In this document: positions 31,624-43,592 of the stretch, in pieces | Position numbering within the stretch: position 1 is the first letter of the stretch | Layout: the number at the start of each line of letters is the position of its first letter | Assembly: GCA_014529385.2 (NCBI GenBank) | Contig: CM043952.1 | Span: 158,997,557-159,061,556, forward strand | DNA: 64,000 nucleotides | Origin: Adiantum capillus-veneris | Taxonomy: Eukaryota; Streptophyta; Polypodiopsida; Polypodiales; Pteridaceae | Reading direction: 5' to 3' | Notes under the pieces: model-generated | The model's database searches: none | Told to the model about the DNA's origin: nothing | The model's input: only the letters and a program-made list of their open reading frames with translations | Translations under genes and position numbers: made by a program

Positions 31624-33428
31624 CCTACATTGGAGACTTTGATATTTTCTTGAAAAATTCATGTGCCTTGGCTCCATTCATGGAAACCTTCTGTGCCACC
31701 TCATATGTCTTCTCCCTACAAGTCTCTGCTACAATGTTCACCCTTGATCGATGACATCCAATCTCATTAAGGAGCATCTCCACCCCCTGCAAGGAGTCTT
31801 TTGACCGTTGAAGGGGCTTCATTGTGAAAGCATAATCAATGTGATGCTTTAGCATCCTATCAAATATTCGCATAAATGCATGCAATGTACAAAAGTGAAC
31901 ATTGTTGAGGGAGAAGGGAATTATGGGGTTCCACCTAGGATCTTTGCTATCCCTATTGGGCACCTCTAGCGTATCACATGAAAGAACCAAAGTTTGCCAC
32001 TCCCTATTTATATGATCATCATTATCTTCGTCCTGACCTTCCACTTGAGTTGCTCAACTTGTCTTGTGCCCTTTCACGTAGAATGGACAGGGAAGTAAAG
32101 AATTTGCACCTTGTTTGCATCCAAGCATGCACTTTATGGTCTTTAGATCACCACCTAAATGCCATTCAACATCAAACTCTCCACGCCCTGGAAACATGAG
32201 CTTCTCACCATTTATTTGAGCTTTAATGACCTCCATGACCCATGGGATTCTACTAAAAATCCATGCAAGGACTTCATGTGTCTTGTTCGGAACTTCAATT
32301 GCACCAAGACACCATATATCCTTCTCTAATTGCACACTAAAAGAGGGATTTGTCTCTTCACTCGAACTGCAAGATTGCTTGGCATAAGCTAGGGCTTCAT
32401 TCATAAGCGTGATGCTCATTCTCTCCAACTTTCTCCCTTTTATAATTACACCACAAACACAAGCTTGCCATCAAGAACTGCAAACAATATAAAGCCTCAG
32501 AATGCATGTTATGACACATCATAGACCATGTAGGTAACCCTAAACTAACCTGCATCACTCAAATTGTAGAAAACAGCCATGGACTGCTGCAATCATATCA
32601 AGTCCACAAAGATATTGTTGACTTTGTTGTAAACAAGGCCTTCGGTCCGCAACACACTGTTAGAAACAACACCGCTTCCCTTCCCGCGGGCCTTCCTTCC
32701 TTGTGATTTGCTACGGAGCGGTTGAAGAGGCATTGTGTCCTCAATATACAAGTAGTCCCCTAATCGGTGAACAACATCTTCATTTCACACCCTCTTGGCA
32801 ATCGCCACTCTGTGAGAAAGTGGGAATAGGTTTTCCATGACTCCTCGACTTCTTAATGCATCTTTTAACACTTGATGTATTGCTTGATAGCCCTTGGTAC
32901 TAATCCCAACAGCATCACAAATATCCTGAATATTTAGGTCAGTGACAATATTAGAAAAATCACTAAGAACTCTCTTAGTGATTGCGTCTTTCAAGTGTTT
33001 TGCCTCTGGAGCATCAAGCATCCCAATAAAGTCCTCTTTGTTGAAACAAGAACGAAGTAAAGATGCCCGAGCTGACGCATTCTCGCTGTCGCAGGTTTCT
33101 TGGACAAAGTTCCTACTACCCAAAACAACAATGATGAGCGATACTAGACTTAAACAACATGAGGGGCAGAACATCTTACCTCATAGCTGTCACCCTTCGT
33201 TTTCTTGCCCCACCACGTGGTGCAAGAATCTGAATTTCGGACAACTCCCGTTTCCTCACCCTACCTCCCATGGCAGTACTCTTCATGTGTGAGAGAGTAT
33301 CCTCAAGCATTTTAATTTTGTTTTCCGTGGTTGCGATGGTGCTATTTGCCTCCTCGAGCGTACTAGTAGCTTTTTGCATCTGATCTTGAAGATTGTGGAA
33401 ACTCCCATTAAGAAACTGCCAATGACGC
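31624..33428 (-). pseudogene. transposase-like gene, central exons
   Basis: Minus strand, from the gag-only element downward: 'LQDQMQKATSTLEEANSTIA' (coiled coil), 'GGRVRKRELSEIQILAPRGG', an intron of about 65 bp (donor GAG|GTAAGA at 33179, acceptor near 33113), 'NFVQETCDSENASARASLL', 'DLNIQDICDAVGISTKGYQA', 'ENLFPLSHRVAIAKR', an in-frame TGA, 'NEDVVHRLGDYLYIEDTMPL', a second TGA and 'LQQSMAVFYNLSDAG'. Then come 32428-32054 with 'GEFDVEWHLGGDLKTIKCML' and 'GCKQGANSLLPCPFYVKGH', and 32044-31625. The GGDxK...LG...S...CxxC-type block matches my memory of an uncharacterised DDE-like transposase family, though the second Cys is changed here (PCPFY). Multiple stops mean it is non-functional. Confidence 0.6.
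33425..33428. repeat. target-site duplication ACGC (left)
   Basis: Matches 38336-38339. Removing the element and one ACGC restores an open minus-strand frame '..EIYLRHWQFLNGS..', which supports a 4-bp duplication. Confidence 0.85.
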
Positions 33429-34574
33429 TGTGAGCGGGATGAAAACACACACAGCGCCTCTATAACGACCCGTCACACACTCTTGGGAAGATACACACAC
33501 ACACTATGGGGCACCACTCGGCTTAGACAACACACCTGGCCGAGACAGGGAACACACCTCTGGAGTGAGAGGAGAGAGACTATCCACTTGCCCACTCCAC
33601 ACAGACACACACACACACACACACACACCCAAAAAACTCAGCTCAAAAGAGGAGAATTTCTGATGTTTAGATACAATTGAGCTTGGGCCAACACCAATGG
33701 GGCAAATAGCTCACACACTATGGGTGAAAGAAGCCAGATACAATCACAAACTGGAGCAGAAACTTCGCTCATAGGAGGAACTTACACAGAAAAACAGCAG
33801 GAAAAGAGTGAGGAATTTGGCAAAATGGACAGCGCCATCGCGTCCGGAACGGCCCAAAACCCCAGTCTACAATGTCAAAGTGCTCAAATCCGACCTCGGA
33901 TGAGCAGTTTACGGCCAAAACAGGCTCCAAAATGAGCAAAAACACACCTGCGGCTGTTCCTCCTCTCTTCTCCACGTTTTTTTCTGGTCTTCTCTCTCTT
34001 TTTTCAGTTCCCACACTTAGCTTTATTAGTTGGGCACCCTTGGCCTTTTAGATGACCTCAAACGGACCCCGAACAGGCCAAAAACTGACCTCGCAGTGCA
34101 TAGTTGTCACCTTTTTGCATCATTCGCACACCTTGCACTCAGCTTTTTTCCAATAATGCATCTCGCCACCACGTGAAGTGGCCCCAAAAAGTGGTCCTAA
34201 TGATGACCTTTCTGCATAACTCTCACTAGAAAACACCCACGTTGTGTCCGTATTCATCCACGTGCAAATATTGACCCCATTCGGTCTCCTGACGCCACTC
34301 GATGCCATCTGACGCACCTGCTTACCTCATGTCGTCGGCCCGTGGATAGCTTCCTCAAGAAGTTTTACGCGCTACCAACTCCTCCTTATTGTAGAAAAAA
34401 CACAGTGGTACTGGTAATAGTGAAAATCGATGCACTATGTACACCCTATCCTACATGTACACATGTGGGCCCCACGTAACCACCTGGCTCTGGAAAATGG
34501 GCAATCCTTTATTCGATGCACCATGCATGTGTATGTACAAATGCTCAATCCATTTCTCCAAAAAACTCCTGACA
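33429..34574 (-). repeat. 3' LTR of gag-only element
   Basis: 1146 bp, offset 3761 bp from its partner throughout, with no indel. Contains a (CA)n tract near 33605-33629. Confidence 0.95.
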
Positions 34575-34592
34575 TAATTTGCCCACCCCCTA
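34575..34592 (-). other. polypurine tract of gag-only element
   Basis: The minus strand reads AGGGGGTGGGCAAATTA just before the LTR start TGTCAGG. Confidence 0.7.
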
Positions 34593-34624
34593 GCCTGCTA
34601 GAGCATTCATGCTCAGCAGCAGCA

Positions 34625-36115
34625 CTAGTAGATGCTCATTCCACCTGGATCAAAAGGCCAAAGGCATATCGCCTGATTCACAAGAAGCATCATAACACCA
34701 CACCTACATTTGTCAACAATCAACCAAAATGCACCATAGGCATATCCAACTAACACATCCGCCCTGTCTGGAGTTCCAAAAGCATAAATATTGCATGCCA
34801 CATTCAACCCAACCGATAGAGACAACTCAAGTGACTCATCACCTGGCATCTTGGCTTCACCAGCCATAGAAACAACCTGCAAATCATGCACCCAAGTAGC
34901 TAAAAGCATTGTGTGAAGGTAAAGTTGTTGATATCCAAAGCACAAAAGTATCCCCGCAGCACACATATCCCTAGCATAGGCATCCACATAGCTGAGATTG
35001 GACTCATATATGCCAAACCCCTTCTCATCATCATAAGCATACTCATCATCAAACATAACTTCATCCACATCATAATCATGGCTATCACCACTATCCATAG
35101 CTTCTAGCATGGGTTCATTAGTCTCCAAGAATACAGATCCTTGCTCTAAACCACAATCATGCTCACAAATCGGTTCAATCACTACACATACATCAAAATA
35201 TGGCTTCAAAACAGGCTCCATATCCAACAAATCCACAAAATGGCTCTCAACCTTGACCTCTTCCCTAATTTCCAAGGAACTAGTATCCAAAGATACGTGC
35301 TCATCATCAATAACCTCAACCTCACACTCACACCCAGAATCACAAGGTACACAAGTATCCAATGCATCCTCTTCAAGACTTTTCAATCTTGTATCCAAAG
35401 CATTACTCACCTCTTCAGGCTCTTCCAGAAACCTGTCAACCTGCAAGACCTCTTTACGCTTCACAATAGACCTTGGGAAGAAACAAGAAACATCATAGGA
35501 TAGGCTACTTTTCACCTGCTTAAGCTTAACTTCATCTTCCATGTCAAATCTATCTTGCACATGCATACCTGTACTGATACCATGTTCCTCAAGACGCTTA
35601 AACTTCCATTCCTTGTGCTTTGCAATGCATACCGCATCTTCAAAAGACTCGGGCCTCTTCAACTCAACCTCGAACCGCAACCAAGGTGACAAACCATCAA
35701 CAAAAAAACTTTTCTTCAATGAACAAGGAGGGGTCTCATCCTTAAGAGCAACACACCAATGAGTCCATAAATCTGTAAAAACTTGTATATAGGCATCAAC
35801 ACCTTGACAAGAACCTTGCTTAAGAGCATTGAGCTCATTCCATACTGCATTTGCATCTTCCACAACCTGGAAACGCTCTAAAAAAGCTTCTATAAACTTG
35901 TCAAGACTCAAACCATAAGAAGAAGCCACTGCTTCTTTAGCTTCCAAATCCATGAACCAAACACGGGCCTCATCTTTCAAAAGCAATCCAAATAGCCTCA
36001 AAATCTTGTCCTCATCACACATATTGTTGCTTATGCATGCCACCTCGACTTGCTCCAGAAAGTCTTCCGCATCTTCACCACTTCTTCCATGAAATTCCGG
36101 ATAAGAGAAAGCCAT
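34625..36115 (-). CDS. retrotransposon Gag
   Basis: A 496-residue protein; start chosen at MAFSYPEFHGRSGEDAEDFL, since sequence upstream lacks family similarity. The first ~180 residues match the plant retrotransposon gag domain: 'FHGRSGEDAEDFLEQVEVAC', 'RLFGLLLKDEARVWFMDL', 'FIEAFLERFQVVEDANAVWN', 'VDAYIQVFTDLWTHW', 'SLKKSFFVDGLSPWLRFEV'. The rest is acidic (many D/E/V residues) with no CCHC zinc knuckle and no protease DTG/DSG. It would form the particle shell packaging element RNA. The frame is intact. Confidence 0.85.
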   Translation of the reverse strand: MAFSYPEFHGRSGEDAEDFLEQVEVACISNNMCDEDKILRLFGLLLKDEARVWFMDLEAKEAVASSYGLSLDKFIEAFLERFQVVEDANAVWNELNALKQGSCQGVDAYIQVFTDLWTHWCVALKDETPPCSLKKSFFVDGLSPWLRFEVELKRPESFEDAVCIAKHKEWKFKRLEEHGISTGMHVQDRFDMEDEVKLKQVKSSLSYDVSCFFPRSIVKRKEVLQVDRFLEEPEEVSNALDTRLKSLEEDALDTCVPCDSGCECEVEVIDDEHVSLDTSSLEIREEVKVESHFVDLLDMEPVLKPYFDVCVVIEPICEHDCGLEQGSVFLETNEPMLEAMDSGDSHDYDVDEVMFDDEYAYDDEKGFGIYESNLSYVDAYARDMCAAGILLCFGYQQLYLHTMLLATWVHDLQVVSMAGEAKMPGDESLELSLSVGLNVACNIYAFGTPDRADVLVGYAYGAFWLIVDKCRCGVMMLLVNQAICLWPFDPGGMSIY

Positions 36116-36179
36116 GGTTACCCAAGTTACAATGCTTTGAGAACCCCTACGAACACACGTGCAAGAACCCAAAACTTTT

Positions 36180-37171
36180 CACTACCCAATCCCTAGAAAC
36201 TTCAATGGAGCTCAGCTTTAGATAAGGACAAACACATGCACATCAAATGAGTTTTCATAGTTGATCATCGGAATTACAACAGGCAAAGGACATTCCAGTA
36301 TCTCTCTTAATCTTCTTGACCCGAACATAAAGACTAGGCGCTGCTGGAAAAAGATCTTCCTGGACACATGAACATTAATCTGGATTCTTTGAGTTAAATG
36401 AAAAGGAGTGAATTGAGGGCCATTTTGATCATCCATTAAAGCCAACCATGAAGCTCCCAAGAAGGCACACCTGACTCAACCACTGATTTTGCCAAAATTT
36501 CAGCAGCATAACAGCATAAATGGCTTAAAAGACCAAAAGACCAGCCATCATAACTTGGAAAAATTTTGACAGAGCTTCCCCAGAAGTAGAGCAATGAGAA
36601 CCCAAAATATAGACTGTATCTGTATGCATAAACTGTCAACAATAGAACCTGAGCATCAAGTAGGACTCACTAGTACATAGCCTATGGCGAGGTCACAAAA
36701 AGGGTGCTCTAGCTACTTGTATCACCGAAAGGATCTCCACATTTGAGAATCCCCCAGCTCAATAAAAACCTCACGCTATCGACCCTCACACGAAGGCTAA
36801 TGCAAATCGCGTATAGTCAAGTCTCAGAAATGACTATCTTCCAGACCAAGTCTCAGAAATGGCTGGGACTGCCAAATACAACCAAGTATGGCTCCACAAA
36901 TGCGTACAATGATAGTTTCCACAAGCAACGTACAATCCAGCAGACAATGCGCTCAAATAGGCGCCAAGTGATGCATACCCACAACAACTGCAAGTGACAT
37001 CACTGCTAGTATATCACTGTACTCCAGCTACCTGTACCTGTGTGAATCACCTGTACCTGTACCTGCCCCTGTAACCTATAACCTGTAACCTGTAATCTGC
37101 AACCTGCAACGTGTAATCCCGAAGCTCGAAGCTCGAAGCTCGAAGCAGAAGGTACTCGAAGAAGATCCTCA
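36180..37171 (-). other. 5' leader of gag-only element with short repeats
   Basis: No coding frame. At 37028-37146 are short tandem repeats of 'ACCTGTACCTGT', 'AACCTGTAACCTGTAATCTG' and 'CGAAGCT' on the plus strand. Confidence 0.6.
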
Positions 37172-37183
37172 GTGGGGGCACCA
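37172..37183 (-). other. primer-binding site candidate
   Basis: The minus strand reads TGGTGCCCCCAC six bases after the 5' LTR. It starts with the TGG typical of primer sites, but I cannot assign the tRNA. Confidence 0.5.
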
Positions 37184-37189
37184 AAAGAA

Positions 37190-38335
37190 TGTGAGCGGGA
37201 TGAAAACACACACAGCGCCTCTATAACGACCCGTCACACACTCTTGGGAAGATACACACACACACTATGGGGCACCACTCGGCTTAGACAACACACCTGG
37301 CCGAGACAGGGAACACACCTCTGGAGTGAGAGGAGAGAGACTATCCACTTGCCCACTCCACACAGACACACACACACACACACACACACCCAAAAAACTC
37401 AGCTCAAAAGAGGAGAATTTCTGATGTTTAGATACAATTGAGCTTGGGCCAACACCAATGGGGCAAATAGCTCACACACTATGGGTGAAAGAAGCCAGAT
37501 ACAATCACAAACTGGAGCAGAAACTTCGCTCATAGGAGGAACTTACACAGAAAAACAGCAGGAAAAGAGTGAGGAATTTGGCAAAATGGACAGCGCCATC
37601 GCGTCCGGAACGGCCCAAAACCCCAGTCTACAATGTCAAAGTGCTCAAATCCGACCTCGGATGAGCAGTTTACGGCCAAAACAGGCTCCAAAATGAGCAA
37701 AAACACACCTGCGGCTGTTCCTCCTCTCTTCTCCACGTTTTTTTCTGGTCTTCTCTCTCTTTTTTCAGTTCCCACACTTAGCTTTATTAGTTGGGCACCC
37801 TTGGCCTTTTAGATGACCTCAAACGGACCCCGAACAGGCCAAAAACTGACCTCGCAGTGCATAGTTGTCACCTTTTTGCATCATTCGCACACCTTGCACT
37901 CAGCTTTTTTCCAATAATGCATCTCGCCACCACGTGAAGTGGCCCCAAAAAGTGGTCCTAATGATGACCTTTCTGCATAACTCTCACTAGAAAACACCCA
38001 CGTTGTGTCCGTATTCATCCACGTGCAAATATTGACCCCATTCGGTCTCCTGACGCCACTCGATGCCATCTGACGCACCTGCTTACCTCATGTCGTCGGC
38101 CCGTGGATAGCTTCCTCAAGAAGTTTTACGCGCTACCAACTCCTCCTTATTGTAGAAAAAACACAGTGGTACTGGTAATAGTGAAAATCGATGCACTATG
38201 TACACCCTATCCTACATGTACACATGTGGGCCCCACGTAACCACCTGGCTCTGGAAAATGGGCAATCCTTTATTCGATGCACCATGCATGTGTATGTACA
38301 AATGCTCAATCCATTTCTCCAAAAAACTCCTGACA
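37190..38335 (-). repeat. 5' LTR of gag-only element
   Basis: Partner of 33429-34574; equal length and apparently identical. Confidence 0.95.
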
Positions 38336-38788
38336 ACGCAAGTAGATCTCGGACCGAGCAATCTCGTGTCTGTTGAGTCTCTTGCAGTAGGCCAAAAAAC
38401 CTTGCTCTTCATTTCCAACATATTGCAACAGTGATGGAAGGTTTGTAAAAGGCAGATGGACATTGAGAGAAGGATCCTTTGGGTACAAGCATCCCTCTAT
38501 CTAGAGATCCACATTCTTCTCCCCTTGGGCGCGGTGTTCGTTGGTTGAAGGTAATGTACCCAAGCATGTCTTCTTTGTCGGAACATACTCTTGAGGTAGG
38601 CGTAGGAAAAGCCGTGGAGATCTACCGTGTGAAGAGCTTGCTAGGACATTGGCCACATCGTCAAGAGGCATTGTAGGATGGAGAGATGAAAAGGAGATGG
38701 GTGTGTAGGTGCAGCCAGCAGGTGCAGGTGCAGGTGCAAGGGGGATGGGTGTAGGAGAGGAGCTTAGATTAGGAGGGAGAGTGGTCAA
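38336..38788 (-). pseudogene. transposase-like gene, N-terminal part
   Basis: Minus strand from ATG 38788: proline/serine-rich 'SSSPTPIPLAPAPAPAG', 'TMPLDDVANVLASSSHGRSP', 'LGTLPSTNEHRAQGEKNVDL', an in-frame TAG, then 'IEGCLYPKDPSLNVHLPFTN', 'LLQYVGNEEQGFLAYCKRLN' and 'RHEIARSEIYLR', which runs in frame into 33428 once the gag-only element is removed. The ATG is the first in an open frame; upstream is A/T-rich non-coding sequence. ACGC at 38336-38339 is the right-hand target-site duplication. Confidence 0.55.
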
Positions 38789-39848
38789 TATTGGGGGGGG
38801 ATTTCTTAAAAGTTTTGGAGGAAGTCAAAAAATACTGAATTATGAGTAATTTATCTTTAAAATCTTTTTTTTTATATGTATATATGTTGGGGCCACTTTT
38901 TAGACGGAAATAAAGTTTATTTGAAAGTTTTTGAAAAAAAAGTCACTTTTTTGACCTCTTTGACCCACGGATTTGATTAGGTGGCATGGGAGAGTTAAGA
39001 GGCCACTTACAAGTTGGCCAAAAATCTAGAGAGAGAAGATAGCATTCTCCCCCCTCCCCCCCTACTTTTCAAATGGTTTACCCCCCCCCCCCCCCCTTCC
39101 TTCCCCCTACCTTTTTAGGGGTCAAAGGTGGAGGAGATCCTACCAAAACAGCCCCATTTAAAGCCTTTGTCCCCCTTAATCTTGGCAGGCTTCCTTGAAA
39201 TTAGGAATTCCTACAAGGCCCATGGAGAGTTCATAGTTTTCCTAATGATCACCTTAATATGTGAAGAGCGCTATGCATATGCATATGTTTGGTGGATTTC
39301 TGATTTCCAAACCTGCATTTTTATAAGTATAGCACACCAGAACCCCATTTGGTGCCTTCAGTACAACCATGTGGTAATATACTCAGTGTAAGACGCCAAC
39401 TTTTTGATTTCCTTATCAAGCATGCACCTCACGGTGTCTTCAATATTTTTTAACATTCTTTTGTTTGTCCCCATCCATGTTCAATGCATACAATATAACT
39501 GAGCCTCTTTGAGTTAGGTTCCATTCCCTATTTAGCTTGGATTTCCAATGTGTAAGGGAAAGAGAGCGTGAGAGAGAGAGAAAGAGAGAGAGAGACAAGT
39601 GGATGTCTTTACCACCCCAAGAAATGTTTTCCAAAAAGTATTGACATAGATTTTCCACATATCTCGGCAAGGATTACCTCAGAGAGAGAGAGAGAGATGG
39701 ATAGAGACAGTTATATAGCGAGGATGAGAAAATTTTTCTTTTTCTTTAGATCCTTTGGTGGTGTTTGTATGTCGCCCAATATCATCCAAAGATAGAGTGA
39801 AAAAAAAGGGGCTTTTAAGGGCTTAGGGGAGTAAACACTCAGGTGCTT

Positions 39849-39889
<41 letters not shown>

Positions 39890-40562
39890 CCCACCCCCAA
39901 CCTTGGGAGTATGTCCACTTGGTGGGGGATAGCCCACCAGGTGGACATATCCTCCGCCAATGATTAAAATTTTGAGTTGTCTTAAATCATGAACTTGAAG
40001 TTCTCAATTTTTAAATTGTCTACCAACTTGAGACTGTATCAATTCTTACAAAATCTGGTGTTTAGCAAAATATACTTTATCCAATAGTACATACTATTCA
40101 TGACCATGCAAACCATATTATACATGATTAGTACTGTAATACATCAGGTAACTAGTTATGTTGCAGTGTTTATTTTTAAGGAAAAAACTTTTGTACATCT
40201 GTCATGGTACCCGTTCCATTTTCCAAAGAATTGATGGGGTAAACATCCAAATTTTGTTGAAAATACATTAAGTCATCTGAATTACAGAAGAGATAAAAAG
40301 ACACCATCATGTTGTGTGCTGAAATGGTATGTCTGTCCTCCATTGTTTCTTTTCATTGTGTGTCCTCGCTTTGTTGATTACTCTCCTGCATTCAAACCAG
40401 TTTTTTTAGAGATATTTGTCATATTATTATCACAATTATGTACATCGTGTTCTATTTCTTGTTTGTTCAATATATTTGTCAAAGATTTGACCTTGAATTT
40501 GATATCAAAAAAGTTACCCTTTAAAAGAAACTGTCTGAATAATGTTTTGATGTGGTTATTTT
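38789..40562. other. non-genic with C run and (GA)n tracts
   Basis: C-rich runs at 39045-39062 and 39081-39096 and (GA)n at about 39566-39595, 39680-39695 and 39850-39888. The short palindrome-like 'CCACTTGGTGGGGGATAGCCCACCAGGTGG' region near 39916-39946 can fold. No gene recognised. The right end of the presumed large transposon should lie here. Confidence 0.5.
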
Positions 40563-42605
40563 TTAATCTGTTAGAAGTAAACATAAAGCTAGGCGTTGTA
40601 AATCATTATATGATGTAACTACGCATGATGCATTATAAATGATGGGTAAGACCTGTGATACACATACTTTGTATACTAACCGTGTAGGGCGATTGCTGGC
40701 TACTTGTACGAAAGATACTTGGTGTCCTGGTAATGCGTCTTTTTTCCATGCTGTTTTAGTAGCGTATTCCTTGATGAAATGTCTATGTAGAATTATTTTT
40801 GTGTTCAAATATGTAGAGCCAAACCTTATGAGTTGGTTTAACTGAAATGATATCCAATGGATATATTGTAAAGGTGCCCTCAGGGGACAAGGGTTTGTTG
40901 TGATTCATGCACCGTGTAATACACGTGTTATTGATGAATAGACGATCATCCATATACCGATTAGAGTGTATGAAAGCTGAAAGCATATCAAATTTTTTGA
41001 GTCTAGATAATTTTCTAACATACTCTAGCTCAAACCAAGCAAGGTATAGATTGCACCATAAATGAGAACATGAGTATCCCATTGGGATTCCTTTAGTTTG
41101 TTGGTATGTATCAGATGCTAACCTTGAGAAGCAGTTGTCTAACACAAAGATATTTAAGGCTTCAGAGAATTCAAAGGACCATTTTACATTTGACTTCTTT
41201 TTGTAAGGGTGATCTGGTTTCTAGATGATCTAAAACCTTTATAACCTTGACCAGTTATTAATCTTTTAATGATTCTCAAAGACTCCATTAGGCCATGCTT
41301 CCCATGGTGGGGAATTTCTTCATAGCAAGCTTTAATATCGTATGTATGGATAGAGTAAATCCGTTTACGAAGGTTTATCAAAGCTTCATTCTGGTTGTTA
41401 ATGATCCAGTATGCGTTTGTATTAACCTTTGAGAATGTTTGAAGGTTTTTTTGAAAGTTCTCGGTTTATTCAATACGTTCTCTAGATAAACCATGCAAAA
41501 ATTTAGTTATCATACTAGCCACAGGGGAGAAAACACAATCATGGGCATTTGTTATCCAACTAAACTTTGATTTATGAATTTTATAATTTCCCATAATGTA
41601 GGGAAGACCTCGATCAGGAGAAGGTATAACATCAAACTCCTTGCATCGTGAGTTAATGAGTGATACAATGGTGTTATTGCATTCGTGTATAGGCATGAAT
41701 TCTGAAGAATTCAATCTGTTCTTTGCTTGTAATCTAATGATTCATTTACAAATAAAGATAAGCGTTTGGGCCGATTTTTCCAAACCACATATAAAAATGT
41801 GTTTATGGATAAAATCTATTTCGTCTAAGATCTCGTTGTCCATGAACCATGGAATTTCATTATGCCTATAGTTAGGAAAGATGGAATGGAAGGTTTTTTC
41901 AAGTCTATCTTCAATTACCTGAAAGTGAGACGGCATACAAATCAGATTTAGTAATTAGCATAATTTTGCCCAACCCTTCTTGAACTCGACAAGTTTAACT
42001 GAATGCAAATGTACAGGGACAAGAGGGATATGGTTGAGGCCTTTTGATACATTATCCCTTAATGTGTGGTGTCTTATGAAAGTTGCATGAGTAGTAAGAA
42101 CATGCTCACCAAGATGGCCAAAATGTTTTAGAAAGTTTTTAAATCTTTTTTGGGTATGGCAAATATAAGGTTTACTAAGATCAAAAGGCTAAGCAAATGT
42201 GTCAAAGGGTTTATATAAATACTGGCCAATATTGTTCGTGTATTTCCATCCAAATTTAATGTGAAAGTACCCGAGATTATTTTTGATTGCAATATCCTTA
42301 AACAATTTATCAAAAAAAGTGTGAGGGTGTACAAACTCCATAAATTTATTAGTGAAAGTTAGGTGAATAAACCGGTCTACTTTTTTTACCTTGTTTAAAC
42401 CATTACAAACATTAGTTCTAGTTATTAAATGTCGTACCTTGTCATCTGTAATGTATTCTAGAATTCTTGGAGTTTTGCCGAAGTCCTCAGATCCACGGAA
42501 TTGTCGAGGTTGTTTTGATGATGATGCCGTACTGCTTGGTGTGCTAGCAATACGCTTTAGTTGTTCCCTACTACTAGAGGGTTTGAAAATTGTGTTGATG
42601 GTCAA
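40563..42605 (-). pseudogene. Penelope-like element reverse transcriptase
   Basis: Minus strand in order: 'PRQFRGSEDFGKTP' (42605-42189), 'ILDEIDFIHKHIFICGLEKS' (41936-41742), 'PDRGLPYIMGNYKIHKS' and 'FSPVASMITKFLHG' (41714-41466), motif A 'THTYDIKACYEEIPHHG'-like (41381-41184), motif B 'QQTKGIPMGYSCSHLWCNLY' and motif C 'SNRYMDDRLFIN' (41145-40783). The RYxDD catalytic box with GIPMG...NLYL...E is characteristic of Penelope-like retroelements rather than LINEs or LTR elements. Frames are broken in at least five places. My guess is the Chlamys/Naiad branch known from the green lineage. Confidence 0.7.
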
Positions 42606-43592
42606 GCCAATTGGGTGATGCTAAACAGGAGAGAGAAATGGAGTCCCTGGTGTATATAATACTAAACCTTTTGCTACATCAATCCGATATTCATGAAGAG
42701 CGTAAAAAACCACTATCGCATGTCGAACTTCAATGGGAAATGACGTTACCCATCCAATCAAAGCATATACTTGTGCGGATGCAGAGGAATAAGGGAAAAA
42801 CCTTGGGAGGTTTTTAAACCGTGGTTCATCTTACAAGTACACTTGATGAATGGTCTGTATGTGTTCCATCAATTCTTCAAGAACTTTCGAATGTTGTTTT
42901 CTTTCTCATTAAGTGATAGTCCCTTTGTACAAGAAACCATGGAAGTGTTAGAGCACTTTTTACTTTCAATGTTCGATAGTTTTATATGTTTTAGTGTAAA
43001 AGGTTTATCTTGTGATAGTAGATGCTTTGATTGAAGTGCCGATATTTTGCATTGTTCTACCACATTAGGTGTTAAACTACAAAGTAGAGTTAAAGAATCA
43101 ATTGTGAATGGAGCATATTGGCTTAATATCTAGAAAACCCAGAGTTCGTTTTCAAGATGAATAGCATCTAGCTCAATTTTTCTGAAGGGAGTAGTGGAAT
43201 GACGTTAGAAAAATGCCTGGGCATAGACCTTTCAATTTTTTGACAAGAAGGGTCATCCGTTAGGCCTAGGGCCTCCTTTTCTTCTTGATCTAAGAGCTCT
43301 AGATCTAAAAGCGATTTCACAATCTCGAGACTGCCTAATTGGAAGAGGAAGGATAGGGAGATTATTAATAAAATATAGCTTATTAACTATGGGAGGTAGT
43401 GATGAGAAATAGAAGTCTAAATTGGAGCAGTCTTGAGCATCAATAAAGCATAATGATAATAAAAAAGAGCTTAGTGCATTAATTAGTTGTGTAGGATCTT
43501 TTCTAGCAAGGGCTAAGAGTTTTAACAAATCATTAACAGAAGCTGTTTTTAAAGCTGAAAGCTCTTGTTCTTGTATTACCTTTTTCTCATAG
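42606..43592. other. A/T-rich, probably inside the Penelope-like remnant
   Basis: No frame with recognisable motifs. Assignment to the element is by position only. Confidence 0.3.

Larger units (their letters stand above)
33429..38335 (-). mobile_element. gag-only LTR retrotransposon, very recent
   Basis: 4.9 kb, minus orientation. Two 1146-bp LTRs in which I saw no difference, TG...CA ends on the minus strand (TGTCAGG...CTCACA), an ACGC TSD, a primer-site candidate, a polypurine tract and one 496-residue gag frame. There is no protease, RT or integrase, so it needs a helper. The identical LTRs make it the youngest insertion in the window. It disrupts the transposase-like gene, which was already broken. 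Confidence 0.93.

Noticed and set aside
33483-34014. Frames inside the LTRs of the gag-only element (also 37244-37775)
   Set aside because: Present in both LTR copies simply because the LTRs are identical; no domain or coding signature.
22545-39120. Terminal inverted repeats for the gene cluster
   Set aside because: Both sides have G/C runs and 'GACT..CCTCCAAAAC'-like strings, but alignments by eye were too weak to call.
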